From SpSt-28 sp044343155 (GTDB lineage: Archaea > Aenigmatarchaeota > Aenigmatarchaeia > CG10238-14 > SpSt-28): DNA of 64,000 bases. The notes under the pieces are model-generated. The model ran no database searches and was not told where the DNA came from. It saw only the letters and a program-made list of their open reading frames with translations. The stretch covers positions 1 through 64,000 of the forward strand of contig JAVZSS010000001.1 in the NCBI GenBank assembly GCA_044343155.1, read 5' to 3'. The position numbers and the translations under genes are program-made. Positions 33,575 to 41,145 of the stretch are shown here, one piece after another (position 1 is the first letter of the stretch; each line of letters starts with the position of its first letter).

Positions 33575-34481
33575 CTTCCAATCGCTGTGCATTTTTTTCT
33601 ATAAATTTTTCAAATTCTTCTAGTGGCTTCAGTACTTTTTCCTCATAAACAGTTTTAAGTTTAATGTAAGATAGAAACATTAATAGATTATCGTTAAAAC
33701 ATTCCTGTAAGATTTGTTCTAGTGAAATTCGTTTTTTCAGCGTATTTATAAAAGTTAAAATTTCCTGTAAAAATGCCCATAATTCATTCGGGTCTAACAA
33801 GAACTTAACTTTTTTCTCTTCAATTAATTTTTCCAGTTTTTTTATTTCTTCATGTAAACTCATTAACTTACCTCTATATTGTTCTTCTAACAAATCTTTT
33901 TCCTTTCTTATCTTTTCTCTAATCTCTTTAATTATTGCTTCTCTTTCTCTAACTACTATATCTCGTTGCTCAATTAGTTTATTCACTTCTTTATCTAACT
34001 TTTCTTTTTTTTCTGTAAGCTGATTACAGATGTAACTTAATTCCTTTATTTTTCTTTCCATCTCTTTTTGTTTATTTATCATAATTTTGTTCAAATCCCT
34101 AAGTTTTTTCCCACTCTCCCGAAGTTTTCTTATTGCAATTTTGATGTCTTCTTTACCTCCAACTCTTTCCAACTCTTTTTGAAGAACCAAAATTTCCTTT
34201 AATTTGTTAAAAGAGATTTTGGTTTTTTGAATTTTCCAAATACCTTCGACTAGATCTATTAAAGAAATTCCACGCTGCTTACATAATTCTAAAACTTCTT
34301 GAAAAGTTGCTGTTTCCCAGTCCTTTGTTACTTCTCTCTTCTTTTTTGCTTCAGTATAGTACTTTGAGCAAGTGTCATCAGAAAGGTTTAGCCTTTTTCC
34401 TATTTCTCGAAAGGATAATCTCTCCTCATCACGCAGCCTAACAATTTCTTCAATTGTTTTCCGGCTTATAATTTTAGGCAT
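33540..34481 (-). CDS. HTH plus coiled-coil protein of the element
   Basis: The 313-aa protein (ATG at 34481; a TTG at 34496 is also in frame) begins with a helix-turn-helix of Sigma-70 region 4/resolvase-like appearance (ISRKTIEEIVRLRDEERLSF then REIGKRLNLSDDTCSKYY). A long coiled coil at about 115-220 follows, then a helical C-terminus. The architecture suits a DNA-binding partition or nucleoid protein or a regulator; no family is recognised. It is probably monocistronic. Confidence 0.58.
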   Translation of the reverse strand: MPKIISRKTIEEIVRLRDEERLSFREIGKRLNLSDDTCSKYYTEAKKKREVTKDWETATFQEVLELCKQRGISLIDLVEGIWKIQKTKISFNKLKEILVLQKELERVGGKEDIKIAIRKLRESGKKLRDLNKIMINKQKEMERKIKELSYICNQLTEKKEKLDKEVNKLIEQRDIVVREREAIIKEIREKIRKEKDLLEEQYRGKLMSLHEEIKKLEKLIEEKKVKFLLDPNELWAFLQEILTFINTLKKRISLEQILQECFNDNLLMFLSYIKLKTVYEEKVLKPLEEFEKFIEKNAQRLEVSQKLTQNIQD

Positions 34482-34778
34482 TTTATTCCCAAACAAAGAT
34501 AGTTAAACTACAATAAAAACCTTTAAAAGTTTTAAAAAACTACTAACTTTTAACGGGTGTAGAAAGAATGTAAAATTAATAACTTCTATATAAAGGTAAA
34601 AGAATAAAATCTTACAAAATCCATCTTAAATTGGCTTTATTTCGTCTTGTTTTCTTTGTTTTAGAAGGTTTATATTTTTTGACAGAAAAAAGAAAAGATA
34701 CTGAATCTTAAAAATACTGCCAAGTTCTTTTTCATTTTTAACCTTTCATTTCCTTTTTCAAAGGATAGAAACACAATT
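34482..34778. other. Intergenic region between coiled-coil gene and secreted-protein operon
   Basis: About 300 nt, AT-rich. It holds the promoter region of the leftward coiled-coil gene (AAAACTTTTAAAGGTTTTTATTG on the minus strand is the likely TATA area) and the transcript end of the secreted-protein operon. I see no gene, RNA or clear repeat. Confidence 0.35.
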
Positions 34779-36089
34779 TTAAATTTTTTTCTTCTTAACA
34801 AGAATAAGTAAAACTATAAACACCATTATTATAAAGATTATTGCTATTCCTAGTGGTGAGGTTACCAATATAACTAAACCTGTTAATCCAGCAGGTGTGG
34901 GTTGTATAATTGCTGTACAGACATTTGCTATGCATTTAGTTCCTGATGGACAAACACAATCTTCTGGACAACTTGAGCAAGTTTCTCCAGCCTCACAATA
35001 TCCGTTACCACATATTGGAGATGGAGGTATTTTTTCCTCTATTACTCTTTCAATAGGTCTTTCAATAAATCTAGTTTCAGTTATATTTGTAACATTAGTT
35101 ATAGTTGTCACATAGGTCGGATAACTAACGTAAGTTACCCTAGGAGGATAGTAGAAAGATGTAAATACGCCATAAACACTTAAACTTGTTACATTCATAG
35201 AAACATAATTATCAGTTACCTTTGAGAACATTTGTACCCAGCTTGCAGTTCCATTTGTTATATATAATCTGTAAAAAGTCAGTTTGCTTATATCCCAACC
35301 TTTTGCGATTAAAACATCCCTATCAAAGTAGTACCTTACTTCTATACTACCGTTAAAAGAGGTTTGATTTATAAGATCAAAATAAATTACTGGAAATGGA
35401 CTGTTAGTAGGAACTCCTTTAAAGAATATTGAGCTATAAATTAAAGCTTTAATAGTTATGTTTTGTTGTGGATATGAAATAAATTCAATCTTTTCGAAAG
35501 GAGGATTAATTATCAAACTTCCATATCCATTTATTACATTAACTGTCGGTTCTAATATAGGAACTCCTATATCTGTCATGAGCTCAATAGTAAAATCAAA
35601 AGTCGCTGGTGTAAGTGCTACGTTTGGAATTAAAGTTATTGTAACATAGTTAAAACTAGATGGCATTACTATGTAAAAGAACTCCGGATTATAGCAATAA
35701 AGAGTAAAATTATTTGGAATAGATGATTTGAAAGTTTCTCCTATTTGCTCAAAGGTAACAGGCGGTAATACACATGTAAGTGAAATTTCTTGTGTTATAG
35801 GACCATTTAAAGCTTGTGTTAATAAGTTTCCATAACCAATAAAATCGTTTTCACTAAAAAGATAGCCTTCTGAAGATACATTAACTCTTACTACTAAAGG
35901 TGCCCATTCATTGCCTATATATTTAAAGCTTACCCTTGATGTGATGGGAGCACCAGCAACTACATTCGTAAAATTCTGGACTACTTGACATAACCTGAAA
36001 GGATAAGAAGACTCATCACAAAGAAGTTGAGCTTTAACTAAGGGAATTACTACCAAGCTTAACAATATAAATATGATTAGCTTTTTCAT
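34779..36089 (-). CDS. Exported surface protein with Cys-rich motif and C-terminal anchor
   Basis: The 436-aa protein starts with a signal peptide (MKKLIIFILLSLVVIPLVKA) and ends with a hydrophobic helix and KKKKI, so it is probably anchored with the bulk outside. A beta-rich domain fills the middle, including a segment (VSMNVTSLSVYGVF) like PGF-pre-PGF domains. A compact CGNGYCEAGETCSSCPEDC motif lies near 360-380, seen in many archaeal secreted proteins. Several N-x-S/T sequons are present. The start follows a GGTGAC site and overlaps the stop of the 186-aa gene. A virion spike or surface adhesin is a guess from context. Confidence 0.62.
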   Translation of the reverse strand: MKKLIIFILLSLVVIPLVKAQLLCDESSYPFRLCQVVQNFTNVVAGAPITSRVSFKYIGNEWAPLVVRVNVSSEGYLFSENDFIGYGNLLTQALNGPITQEISLTCVLPPVTFEQIGETFKSSIPNNFTLYCYNPEFFYIVMPSSFNYVTITLIPNVALTPATFDFTIELMTDIGVPILEPTVNVINGYGSLIINPPFEKIEFISYPQQNITIKALIYSSIFFKGVPTNSPFPVIYFDLINQTSFNGSIEVRYYFDRDVLIAKGWDISKLTFYRLYITNGTASWVQMFSKVTDNYVSMNVTSLSVYGVFTSFYYPPRVTYVSYPTYVTTITNVTNITETRFIERPIERVIEEKIPPSPICGNGYCEAGETCSSCPEDCVCPSGTKCIANVCTAIIQPTPAGLTGLVILVTSPLGIAIIFIIMVFIVLLILVKKKKI

Positions 36090-36646
36090 CCCGTCACCTG
36101 AAGTCTTGTATCACCATTTGGGTTTGTTTCCAGATAAAAGATAATTGAGGGAGAAGCCATTCCTTTAACTTCATATACTATATATTTTACCGAATTTAGA
36201 TTTAGAATTGAAGAACTTGTGCAAGACTCTGAAATTACTGTGAAGTCTGTTGAAGTATTGATACTTTTTTCACAAATCTGAATTTCATTATCATTAGTAT
36301 CATAGTATTTACAAATTAACCTTACTTTTGAAGGTTGGGAAGAATAGATTTTTATAGAAAAGTGACATGTAGGAATATAACTAAAGTTAATTCCTCCAAA
36401 GTCATCTGACCAAAAGATAATAGATTGACCATCTTGAAATTGGATTGTGTAAGTAGAATTTGGTTGTACGTTTAGTAGAAGCTTACCTATAGTGTTATTA
36501 TTGCTCTCTAAATCAGCATAGAATGTTGGTCCTCGAACACTAACAGTTCCCAGAACTTTACCATAATAACTTAAAACTCCGGCATAAGTTAGACTAATGA
36601 ATAAGAAAAACACCATTCCAAACATTATCAAGTGTCCCACCTTCAT
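36086..36646 (-). CDS. Exported YYGK-type protein, possible pilin or virion subunit
   Basis: The 186-aa protein has a hydrophobic N-terminus (LIMFGMVFFLFISLTYA) followed by LSYYGKVLGTVSV, then a beta-rich exterior domain with four or five Cys. The LxxYYGKxxGTxxV signature recurs in the neighbouring 194-aa gene, so the two are related at their N-termini. A GGGAG site precedes the ATG. Its partner genes and the signal region suggest an extracellular fibre or envelope protein; a TasA-like relation is possible but unproven. Confidence 0.55.
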   Translation of the reverse strand: MKVGHLIMFGMVFFLFISLTYAGVLSYYGKVLGTVSVRGPTFYADLESNNNTIGKLLLNVQPNSTYTIQFQDGQSIIFWSDDFGGINFSYIPTCHFSIKIYSSQPSKVRLICKYYDTNDNEIQICEKSINTSTDFTVISESCTSSSILNLNSVKYIVYEVKGMASPSIIFYLETNPNGDTRLQVTG

Positions 36647-36667
36647 TTTCTCCCTTCTTCAAGACCC

Positions 36668-36688
36668 CTGGCAGTTTGACCTGCCCAG
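36668..36688 (-). promoter_or_regulatory. GC-rich hairpin in the secreted-protein operon
   Basis: CTGGCAG and CTGCCCAG flank TTTGAC and can pair with one bulge. It lies between the 194-aa and 186-aa genes, 22 nt before the 186-aa start codon, and stands out in an AT-rich region. It could be a processing or attenuation site setting the ratio of the two products. Confidence 0.35.
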
Positions 36689-36759
36689 AGCTCATAAAAA
36701 AACAAAAATGGGGTAGAAACAAAACTATAGTATTTTACTTGTTTTAATGCTGTTTTACT

Positions 36760-37344
36760 TTATGCTGGTAAGACTTTTACAGTATAGGTATAGTTACCTG
36801 GTTCTGCATTAATCTTGAATTTTATTTTAATACAAAAGTCTTTTTCTCCTCCCGCTTCAAGCTCTAATCTTCTTCCTACTTTTCCTTCTTCAATTCCTGA
36901 ACCTATCTCATTGTCTGTACAACTACCACTAATATATTCTACAAACTTAACCGACTCAATTGCTGCATCTAAATTTGTTTCATTGTCTACTTCATTGTTA
37001 TTATCATTATCTATACCCACTATAATGCTTGCAGATGATTGGCTTGCATAATTTTTAACTCTAAAATATTTTATCTCAGCATTGTTTGACGAGTCCTTTC
37101 CATTAACTAGTTCGTCTCCTGCAACTATCTCACTATAAAAATTTATCTCTCCTTTATAGTCAATTTCCTGAATTTGTTGGTTATCACTACCATAATCAGA
37201 AAGTTTTACCGACTGTTGTACTGTTGCTGTTCCTACTGCTCTTCCATAATAAGTTAGTAGTCCTGCAATTCCTAAACCTGCTAGAACGCTCAAGACAATC
37301 ATTGTTGCTAGCACAACCCCCCAATTCAACTTATTACCTTTCAT
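36760..37344 (-). CDS. Exported YYGR-type protein, possible TasA-like fibre or virion subunit
   Basis: The 194-aa protein (ATG at 37344, four nt after a GGTGAG site) has an N-terminal membrane segment (WGVVLATMIVLSVLAGLGIAG) then LLTYYGRAVGTATVQQSV. The remainder is an acidic, Asn/Asp-rich beta domain ending in a strand (GNYTYTVKVLPA). The layout, hydrophobic leader then a mature start with a small beta sandwich, resembles TasA/camelysin-type fibre proteins; I infer rather than recognise this. It is the first gene of a three-gene operon of exported proteins. Confidence 0.55.
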   Translation of the reverse strand: MKGNKLNWGVVLATMIVLSVLAGLGIAGLLTYYGRAVGTATVQQSVKLSDYGSDNQQIQEIDYKGEINFYSEIVAGDELVNGKDSSNNAEIKYFRVKNYASQSSASIIVGIDNDNNNEVDNETNLDAAIESVKFVEYISGSCTDNEIGSGIEEGKVGRRLELEAGGEKDFCIKIKFKINAEPGNYTYTVKVLPA

Positions 37345-37437
37345 TCGACTCACCATAATATTTTTTGAACAAAACTAATTTAAGCTTTACCATTTTTAAT
37401 GTACCAACTGTGTACCATTATTGTACCAATTTTGAAT

Positions 37438-37821
37438 TTATCTAACCTTTTTATTTATGTTACATGCTTTTTCTAATTGGGCCTGAGTAAAGAAGTTTCT
37501 AGTAGCATAGAGATATATTTCTTTAATTAAATCAATTTTTTCCTTAACTAGCCCCCAAATTTTTCTTCTCTTTCCATTCTTAGATGTCTTGACTACATTT
37601 ACAATTCCGTATTCTTTCAATTTCTCTAAATGATGTAAAACTACTCTATGATTTTTCCCTAAATGATAAGAAATCCTCTCAACACTTAAAGAATGGTCAG
37701 TTATACTTGATTTTATCAATAAATAAAGGATAGCTACTCGAGTTAAATTCGAGCAAATAAAATCAAGGTCGGCATATATTGCTCTTTCATTTACTTCTTT
37801 GCTCTTAAAAATTAACTCCAT
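37438..37821 (-). CDS. ArsR/MarR-like winged-helix regulator
   Basis: The 127-aa protein has a winged helix over about 20-90: LTRVAILYLLIKSSI, then SVERISYHLGKNHRVVLHHLEKL (recognition helix) and the wing NVVKTSKNGKRRKIW. The VVLHHLEKLKEYGIV segment is typical of ArsR-like archaeal regulators. It lies 93 nt upstream of the exported-protein operon on the same strand and is divergent from the 99-aa gene, so it may control either. Confidence 0.72.
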   Translation of the reverse strand: MELIFKSKEVNERAIYADLDFICSNLTRVAILYLLIKSSITDHSLSVERISYHLGKNHRVVLHHLEKLKEYGIVNVVKTSKNGKRRKIWGLVKEKIDLIKEIYLYATRNFFTQAQLEKACNINKKVR

Positions 37822-37876
37822 AAACTTAGTTTTATGTTGAATATTTAAATTTAATAAATAAAAACAAATACTATCT

Positions 37877-38176
37877 ATGGAAATAGAAATAGAAAAGTAC
37901 TTTCTAAAAATAGATCCTAATAAGGTACTTTCAAAAATTGTAGAAGAAAGAGTTAATCGCGCTTTTTCTATTTTATTGCTGATTGAAACAATAATAAAAG
38001 AAAAACTTGGAAAAAATGTTGAATCTTTAAACTTACCTCTTCTAATTGGAAATTCAGTTAAATCTCAAGATGAAAAAGATCAATTCTTAAAGTTGTTAAA
38101 AGAAAGGGGAATGAAAGAAAAGGATTTAGATTTTATAAGGAAACTTATAGAAGAAGTTTATTTCTTAATAGGTTAA
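37877..38176 (+). CDS. Unknown helical protein (99 aa) of the element
   Basis: The short, charged, largely helical protein (EIEKYFLKIDPNKVLSKIV ... DLDFIRKLIEEVYFLIG) has no recognised motif. It shares a 55-nt AT-rich divergent region with the winged-helix gene and is the only plus-strand gene between that and the integrase. It converges on the integrase gene, ending 34 nt before it. Excisionase-like function would fit the place but nothing in the sequence shows it. Confidence 0.5.
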   Translation: MEIEIEKYFLKIDPNKVLSKIVEERVNRAFSILLLIETIIKEKLGKNVESLNLPLLIGNSVKSQDEKDQFLKLLKERGMKEKDLDFIRKLIEEVYFLIG

Positions 38177-38210
38177 GAAATTAACAAAAATTTTTGTTTC
38201 ATCAATCATG

Positions 38211-39440
38211 TCATTCACTTAACATTTGTATTAATTTTTTCTTAAATTCTTTTGGTAGCTCTTCATTCAGCATTTTTTCGGTTCCTTCTATCATTGCTTT
38301 TAAAACTTTAGGGTCCCCCATCAATCTTAACATCCATTCGTCTATAATTTTTCTTCTTTCCTCTATCTCAAAAGAAGCCTGTAAGGTTAAAGGCATTCCA
38401 CAACTTCTGCAAAAACTATTAGTTGCTTCGTTAATTGTTTTACATCTTACACATACAATTGGTTCCATTTTACTTTCTACTTTTTCTTTTTCTACTCTCT
38501 TTATTCCATAAACTTTTCCTAAAATTGCCTCATCTATATCCCTTGCAGACAAATGTACATAGGTTGCTGCCATTTTACTTGCTTGAGTCCAACCAGCGTA
38601 AAATTTTAGCTCTTGTTCAGTTAAAAACTTTGCTAATTGAGTTAACCTACTATGCCTAAATAAATAAGGATTTATTGTCTTTTTTAAACCAGCAAGTTTT
38701 GCAGCTTTTCTTATAACCTTAACAAGAGCAGCATAGGTCATAGGTTGGTATTTTCCAACATTCCCTGTTAATATCCACAAAGGTGAGCTCTTATCTTGCT
38801 TGAAAGGATGATTTTCAATCCAATTTGCCAAGTACGGAGATGCTATTAACAGTCTAATCTTCCTCATTCCAGTTTTCCCAGTAAGAACAATTAAAGCACC
38901 ATATTCGTCGAAAGTTACATCCATTATTCGCATTCCCAGAATTTCTCCAGGTCTTCCTGCACTTTCATATAAACATGCTATTAATGCTTTATCTCTTAAG
39001 TTATCGCATTTCTCTATAAGTTTTTTAACATCTTCTTCAGTAAGTAACTCTTCAGGTAGTTTTGTTTCATTGAGTTTTACATGAATTTTAATATCTTTAA
39101 CCAAATCTTCTTTTCCCAACCATTTGAAAAATTTTCTTATAATAACTCTATACATAGAAACTGTCCAAGGAGAAAAACCACTTTCCTCTATTTTTCTAAG
39201 TAGTACTAATATATCATTCTTATTTACTTTCTTCAAATCTTTCCTTACCCATTTACAAATTTTATGTAAACATTGTACATACCTACTTACTCTTCCTTTA
39301 CTCAGTCTTTCATAAACACTTGTTTCAACAAACTTTTTAATAAGCTCCTTATTACTTTTCAGAACTCCTTTATCTTTCTCCAATCTTTTTAGATCATCCT
39401 TAAGCCTTTCTTCATAGTTATGTATATCAACCTTTTCCAT
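38211..39440 (-). CDS. Tyrosine recombinase (integrase) with C-terminal zinc ribbon
   Basis: The enzyme integrates and excises the element by strand exchange at att. The 409-aa protein has an N-terminal SAM-like core-binding domain (about 1-115) and a catalytic domain with R163 (ESAGRPGEILGM), a YLFR262 box in place of HxxR, W284 and the nucleophile Y294 (AATYVHL). A four-Cys ribbon follows (C330, C333, C344, C347). All catalytic parts but the first box-II His are present, so the enzyme should be active. The gene is intact, not split by att as in SSV-type integration, and starts 50 nt from the tRNA end. Confidence 0.93.
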   Translation of the reverse strand: MEKVDIHNYEERLKDDLKRLEKDKGVLKSNKELIKKFVETSVYERLSKGRVSRYVQCLHKICKWVRKDLKKVNKNDILVLLRKIEESGFSPWTVSMYRVIIRKFFKWLGKEDLVKDIKIHVKLNETKLPEELLTEEDVKKLIEKCDNLRDKALIACLYESAGRPGEILGMRIMDVTFDEYGALIVLTGKTGMRKIRLLIASPYLANWIENHPFKQDKSSPLWILTGNVGKYQPMTYAALVKVIRKAAKLAGLKKTINPYLFRHSRLTQLAKFLTEQELKFYAGWTQASKMAATYVHLSARDIDEAILGKVYGIKRVEKEKVESKMEPIVCVRCKTINEATNSFCRSCGMPLTLQASFEIEERRKIIDEWMLRLMGDPKVLKAMIEGTEKMLNEELPKEFKKKLIQMLSE

Positions 39441-39489
39441 ATTTAGAGGTTAAGAGTAAGGGTTTAAATATTTTTAACTTAAGGATAAG

Positions 39490-39505
39490 CGCCCCCGCCG
39501 GGATT
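39490..39505. repeat. Right attachment site within tRNA-Asp
   Basis: Sixteen bases identical to 29423-29438, covering the discriminator, the 3' acceptor strand, the T-stem 3' strand and two T-loop bases. The tRNA remains whole, so integration restored the gene. Confidence 0.85.
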
Positions 39506-39562
39506 CGAACCCGGGTCTCAGGCGTGACAGGCCTGCATCCTAGACCACTAGACGACGAGGGC
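39490..39562 (-). tRNA. tRNA-Asp(GTC)
   Basis: Reading the minus strand, the acceptor GCCCTCG pairs with CGGGGGC (one G-T pair), discriminator G follows, and the anticodon stem CAGGC/GCCTG encloses CTGTCAC with anticodon GTC. The T arm CCGGG-TTCGAAT-CCCGG is perfect. No intron and no encoded CCA. It lies 53 nt downstream of 5S rRNA, the arrangement known from Thermococcales, and is the integration target of the mobile element. Confidence 0.96.
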
Positions 39563-39615
39563 ATTTTATATATTTATTAAAGCTCATAAGATAAATTTTA
39601 AAACAATAAAAATAG

Positions 39616-39736
39616 GGTTGGCAGCGACGTGGATTTCCCACTCCATAGCGGAGCAGTACTTTCCACACCTCTGGGAGGCTTAACTTCCGGGTTCGGAATG
39701 GGACCGGGTGTTTCCCTCCCGATCTGGCCGCCAACC
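39616..39736 (-). rRNA. rrf: 5S ribosomal RNA
   Basis: The minus-strand transcript starts GGTTGGCGGCCAGATC and ends in CTGCCAACC, pairing as helix I. The CCCATTCCGAACCCGG loop B/C region and the GAAGTTAAGC segment are universal in 5S rRNA. Length 121 nt. No 16S or 23S gene is near, so 5S is unlinked; tRNA-Asp follows. Confidence 0.95.
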
Positions 39737-39756
39737 AATATAATATTGGAGAATGT

Positions 39757-39770
39757 TATTTAAATTTTAT
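39757..39770 (-). promoter_or_regulatory. TATA box of 5S rRNA
   Basis: TTATTTAAATTTTAT-type box centred about 26 nt upstream of the 5S start, the expected archaeal distance. Confidence 0.55.
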
Positions 39771-39799
39771 TTTTTTAATCCAATTTTTAAATTTAAAAG

Positions 39800-40189
39800 A
39801 TGGAAGAAGAGAGAAAAAGAGAATTGGGAGAAAAATATACATATTTACAGATTCTTTTGGAAAATTTGCTAAGACAGCGAGAGGCTTTAGTTAAAAACTT
39901 AGAAGAAATAGAAGAAACCCTAGAAGCAATTAAAAATTTAAAAAGCGATATGGAAATTCTTTTTTCGGTTGGGGGAAATGTTTTTGGTTTTGGGAAGCTA
40001 TTAAGTGAAAGATTTTTAGTAAATGTTGGCTCTAATATTGGAATTGAAGTTAACAAAGAAAAAGCTTCCGAAATTTTGGAAAGAAGTAAGGAAACTTTAA
40101 TAAAAAATCTAAATGAAATAGAAAAAAATATAAATAAAATTGTTTCTGAACAACAAAAAATATTAAACATACTTCAAAATAAAAAATAA
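39800..40189 (+). CDS. pfdA: Prefoldin alpha subunit
   Basis: Prefoldin is the archaeal jellyfish co-chaperone that hands unfolded protein to the thermosome. The 129-aa protein has two long coiled-coil helices (about 3-45 and 85-128) around a beta-hairpin with EILFSVGGNVFGFGKL and SERFLVNVGSNIGIEV, characteristic of the alpha class. It precedes ftsY by 3 nt, a gene order found in many archaea. Confidence 0.9.
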   Translation: MEEERKRELGEKYTYLQILLENLLRQREALVKNLEEIEETLEAIKNLKSDMEILFSVGGNVFGFGKLLSERFLVNVGSNIGIEVNKEKASEILERSKETLIKNLNEIEKNINKIVSEQQKILNILQNKK

Positions 40190-40192
40190 AAT

Positions 40193-41134
40193 ATGTTAGA
40201 TTTTCTAAAAAACAAATTTAAAAAAATTTTAGAAAAAATTACCAAAGAAGTTAAAACTAAGGAAGAAAAGGCCCCTAAAATTATAAAAAAACTATTTATC
40301 AAAAAATTAGAAGAAAAAGATATAAGACCGGTTTTAGAAGATCTAGAAGTTGAACTAATACAAGCTGATGTCGCTTTAGAAGTTTGTGAAAAAATTAAAG
40401 AAGAACTAATCAAAGAATTGGTATCCAAAGAAATAAAAAAAGGTGAAGAAGAAAAATTTATAAAAAACGCATTAAGGAAGAGTTTGCTAAACATTCTAGA
40501 TCTACCTAAAATTGATTTGTTAAAAGAGATTCAAAGAAAAAAACCATTTTTAATTGTCTTCTTCGGTTTTAACGGTTCTGGAAAAACTACTACTATAGCA
40601 AAAATAGCAAACTATCTTAAAAATAGGAATTTAAAATGTGTACTTGCAGCTGGTGACACGTTTAGGGCTGCATCCATTGAACAATTAGAAGAACATGCAA
40701 AAAAATTGGGAATAGAAGTTATAAAACAAAAATATGGTGCCGATCCTGCCGCAGTAATATATGATGCAAAAAAACACGCTGAAGCAAAAAAGATTGATGT
40801 TATACTTGCTGATACTGCTGGTAGAAGCTATTCAAATGAAAATTTAATGGAAGAATTAAAAAAAATTGTTAGAGTTAATAAGCCAGACCTAAAAATTTTA
40901 GTTATAGATAGCTTAACTGGTAATGATGCTGTCAATCAAGCAAAATATTTTGGGGAAATAGGTGTTGATGCATTAGTTTTTACTAAGTTAGATGTTAATG
41001 AAAAAGGCGGTGCAATTCTTAGTGTTAGTTATATTTTAAAAAAGCCAATATTGTTTTTGGCAGATGGACAATCGTATGAGGATCTTAAAGAATTTGATGC
41101 CGAATCTTTTATCGATAATTTATTGGGAGAATGA
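40193..41134 (+). CDS. ftsY: SRP receptor FtsY
   Basis: FtsY docks SRP-ribosome complexes at the membrane. The 313-aa SRP GTPase has an N-terminal charged region and four-helix N domain, then G1 GFNGSGKTTTIAKI, the DTFRAASIEQL insertion-box motif, G3 DTAGR and G4 TKLD. The acidic A domain of bacteria is nearly absent, as usual in archaea. The gene sits between prefoldin alpha and srp54. Confidence 0.96.
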   Translation: MLDFLKNKFKKILEKITKEVKTKEEKAPKIIKKLFIKKLEEKDIRPVLEDLEVELIQADVALEVCEKIKEELIKELVSKEIKKGEEEKFIKNALRKSLLNILDLPKIDLLKEIQRKKPFLIVFFGFNGSGKTTTIAKIANYLKNRNLKCVLAAGDTFRAASIEQLEEHAKKLGIEVIKQKYGADPAAVIYDAKKHAEAKKIDVILADTAGRSYSNENLMEELKKIVRVNKPDLKILVIDSLTGNDAVNQAKYFGEIGVDALVFTKLDVNEKGGAILSVSYILKKPILFLADGQSYEDLKEFDAESFIDNLLGE

Positions 41135-41145
41135 TAATTTAGTTT

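Larger units (their letters stand above)
29423..39505. mobile_element. Integrated provirus/plasmid-like element in the tRNA-Asp gene
   Basis: A 16-bp direct repeat (CGCCCCCGCCGGGATT) occurs at 29423-29438 and 39490-39505. The right copy is the 3' end of tRNA-Asp from the discriminator base into the T loop; the left copy is free-standing. A full tyrosine recombinase gene lies just inside the right end. The interior holds a replication-type ATPase, at least five DNA-binding proteins, three exported proteins and unknowns, and no housekeeping genes. This is the standard layout of an archaeal integrative element with an unsplit integrase. It is about 10.07 kb from att to att. No capsid or packaging ATPase is recognised, so virus versus plasmid is open. 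Confidence 0.88.

Noticed and set aside
39441..39489. Split (SSV-type) integrase at the right att site
   Set aside because: The integrase frame is complete within 38211-39440 and the att copy does not fall inside it.
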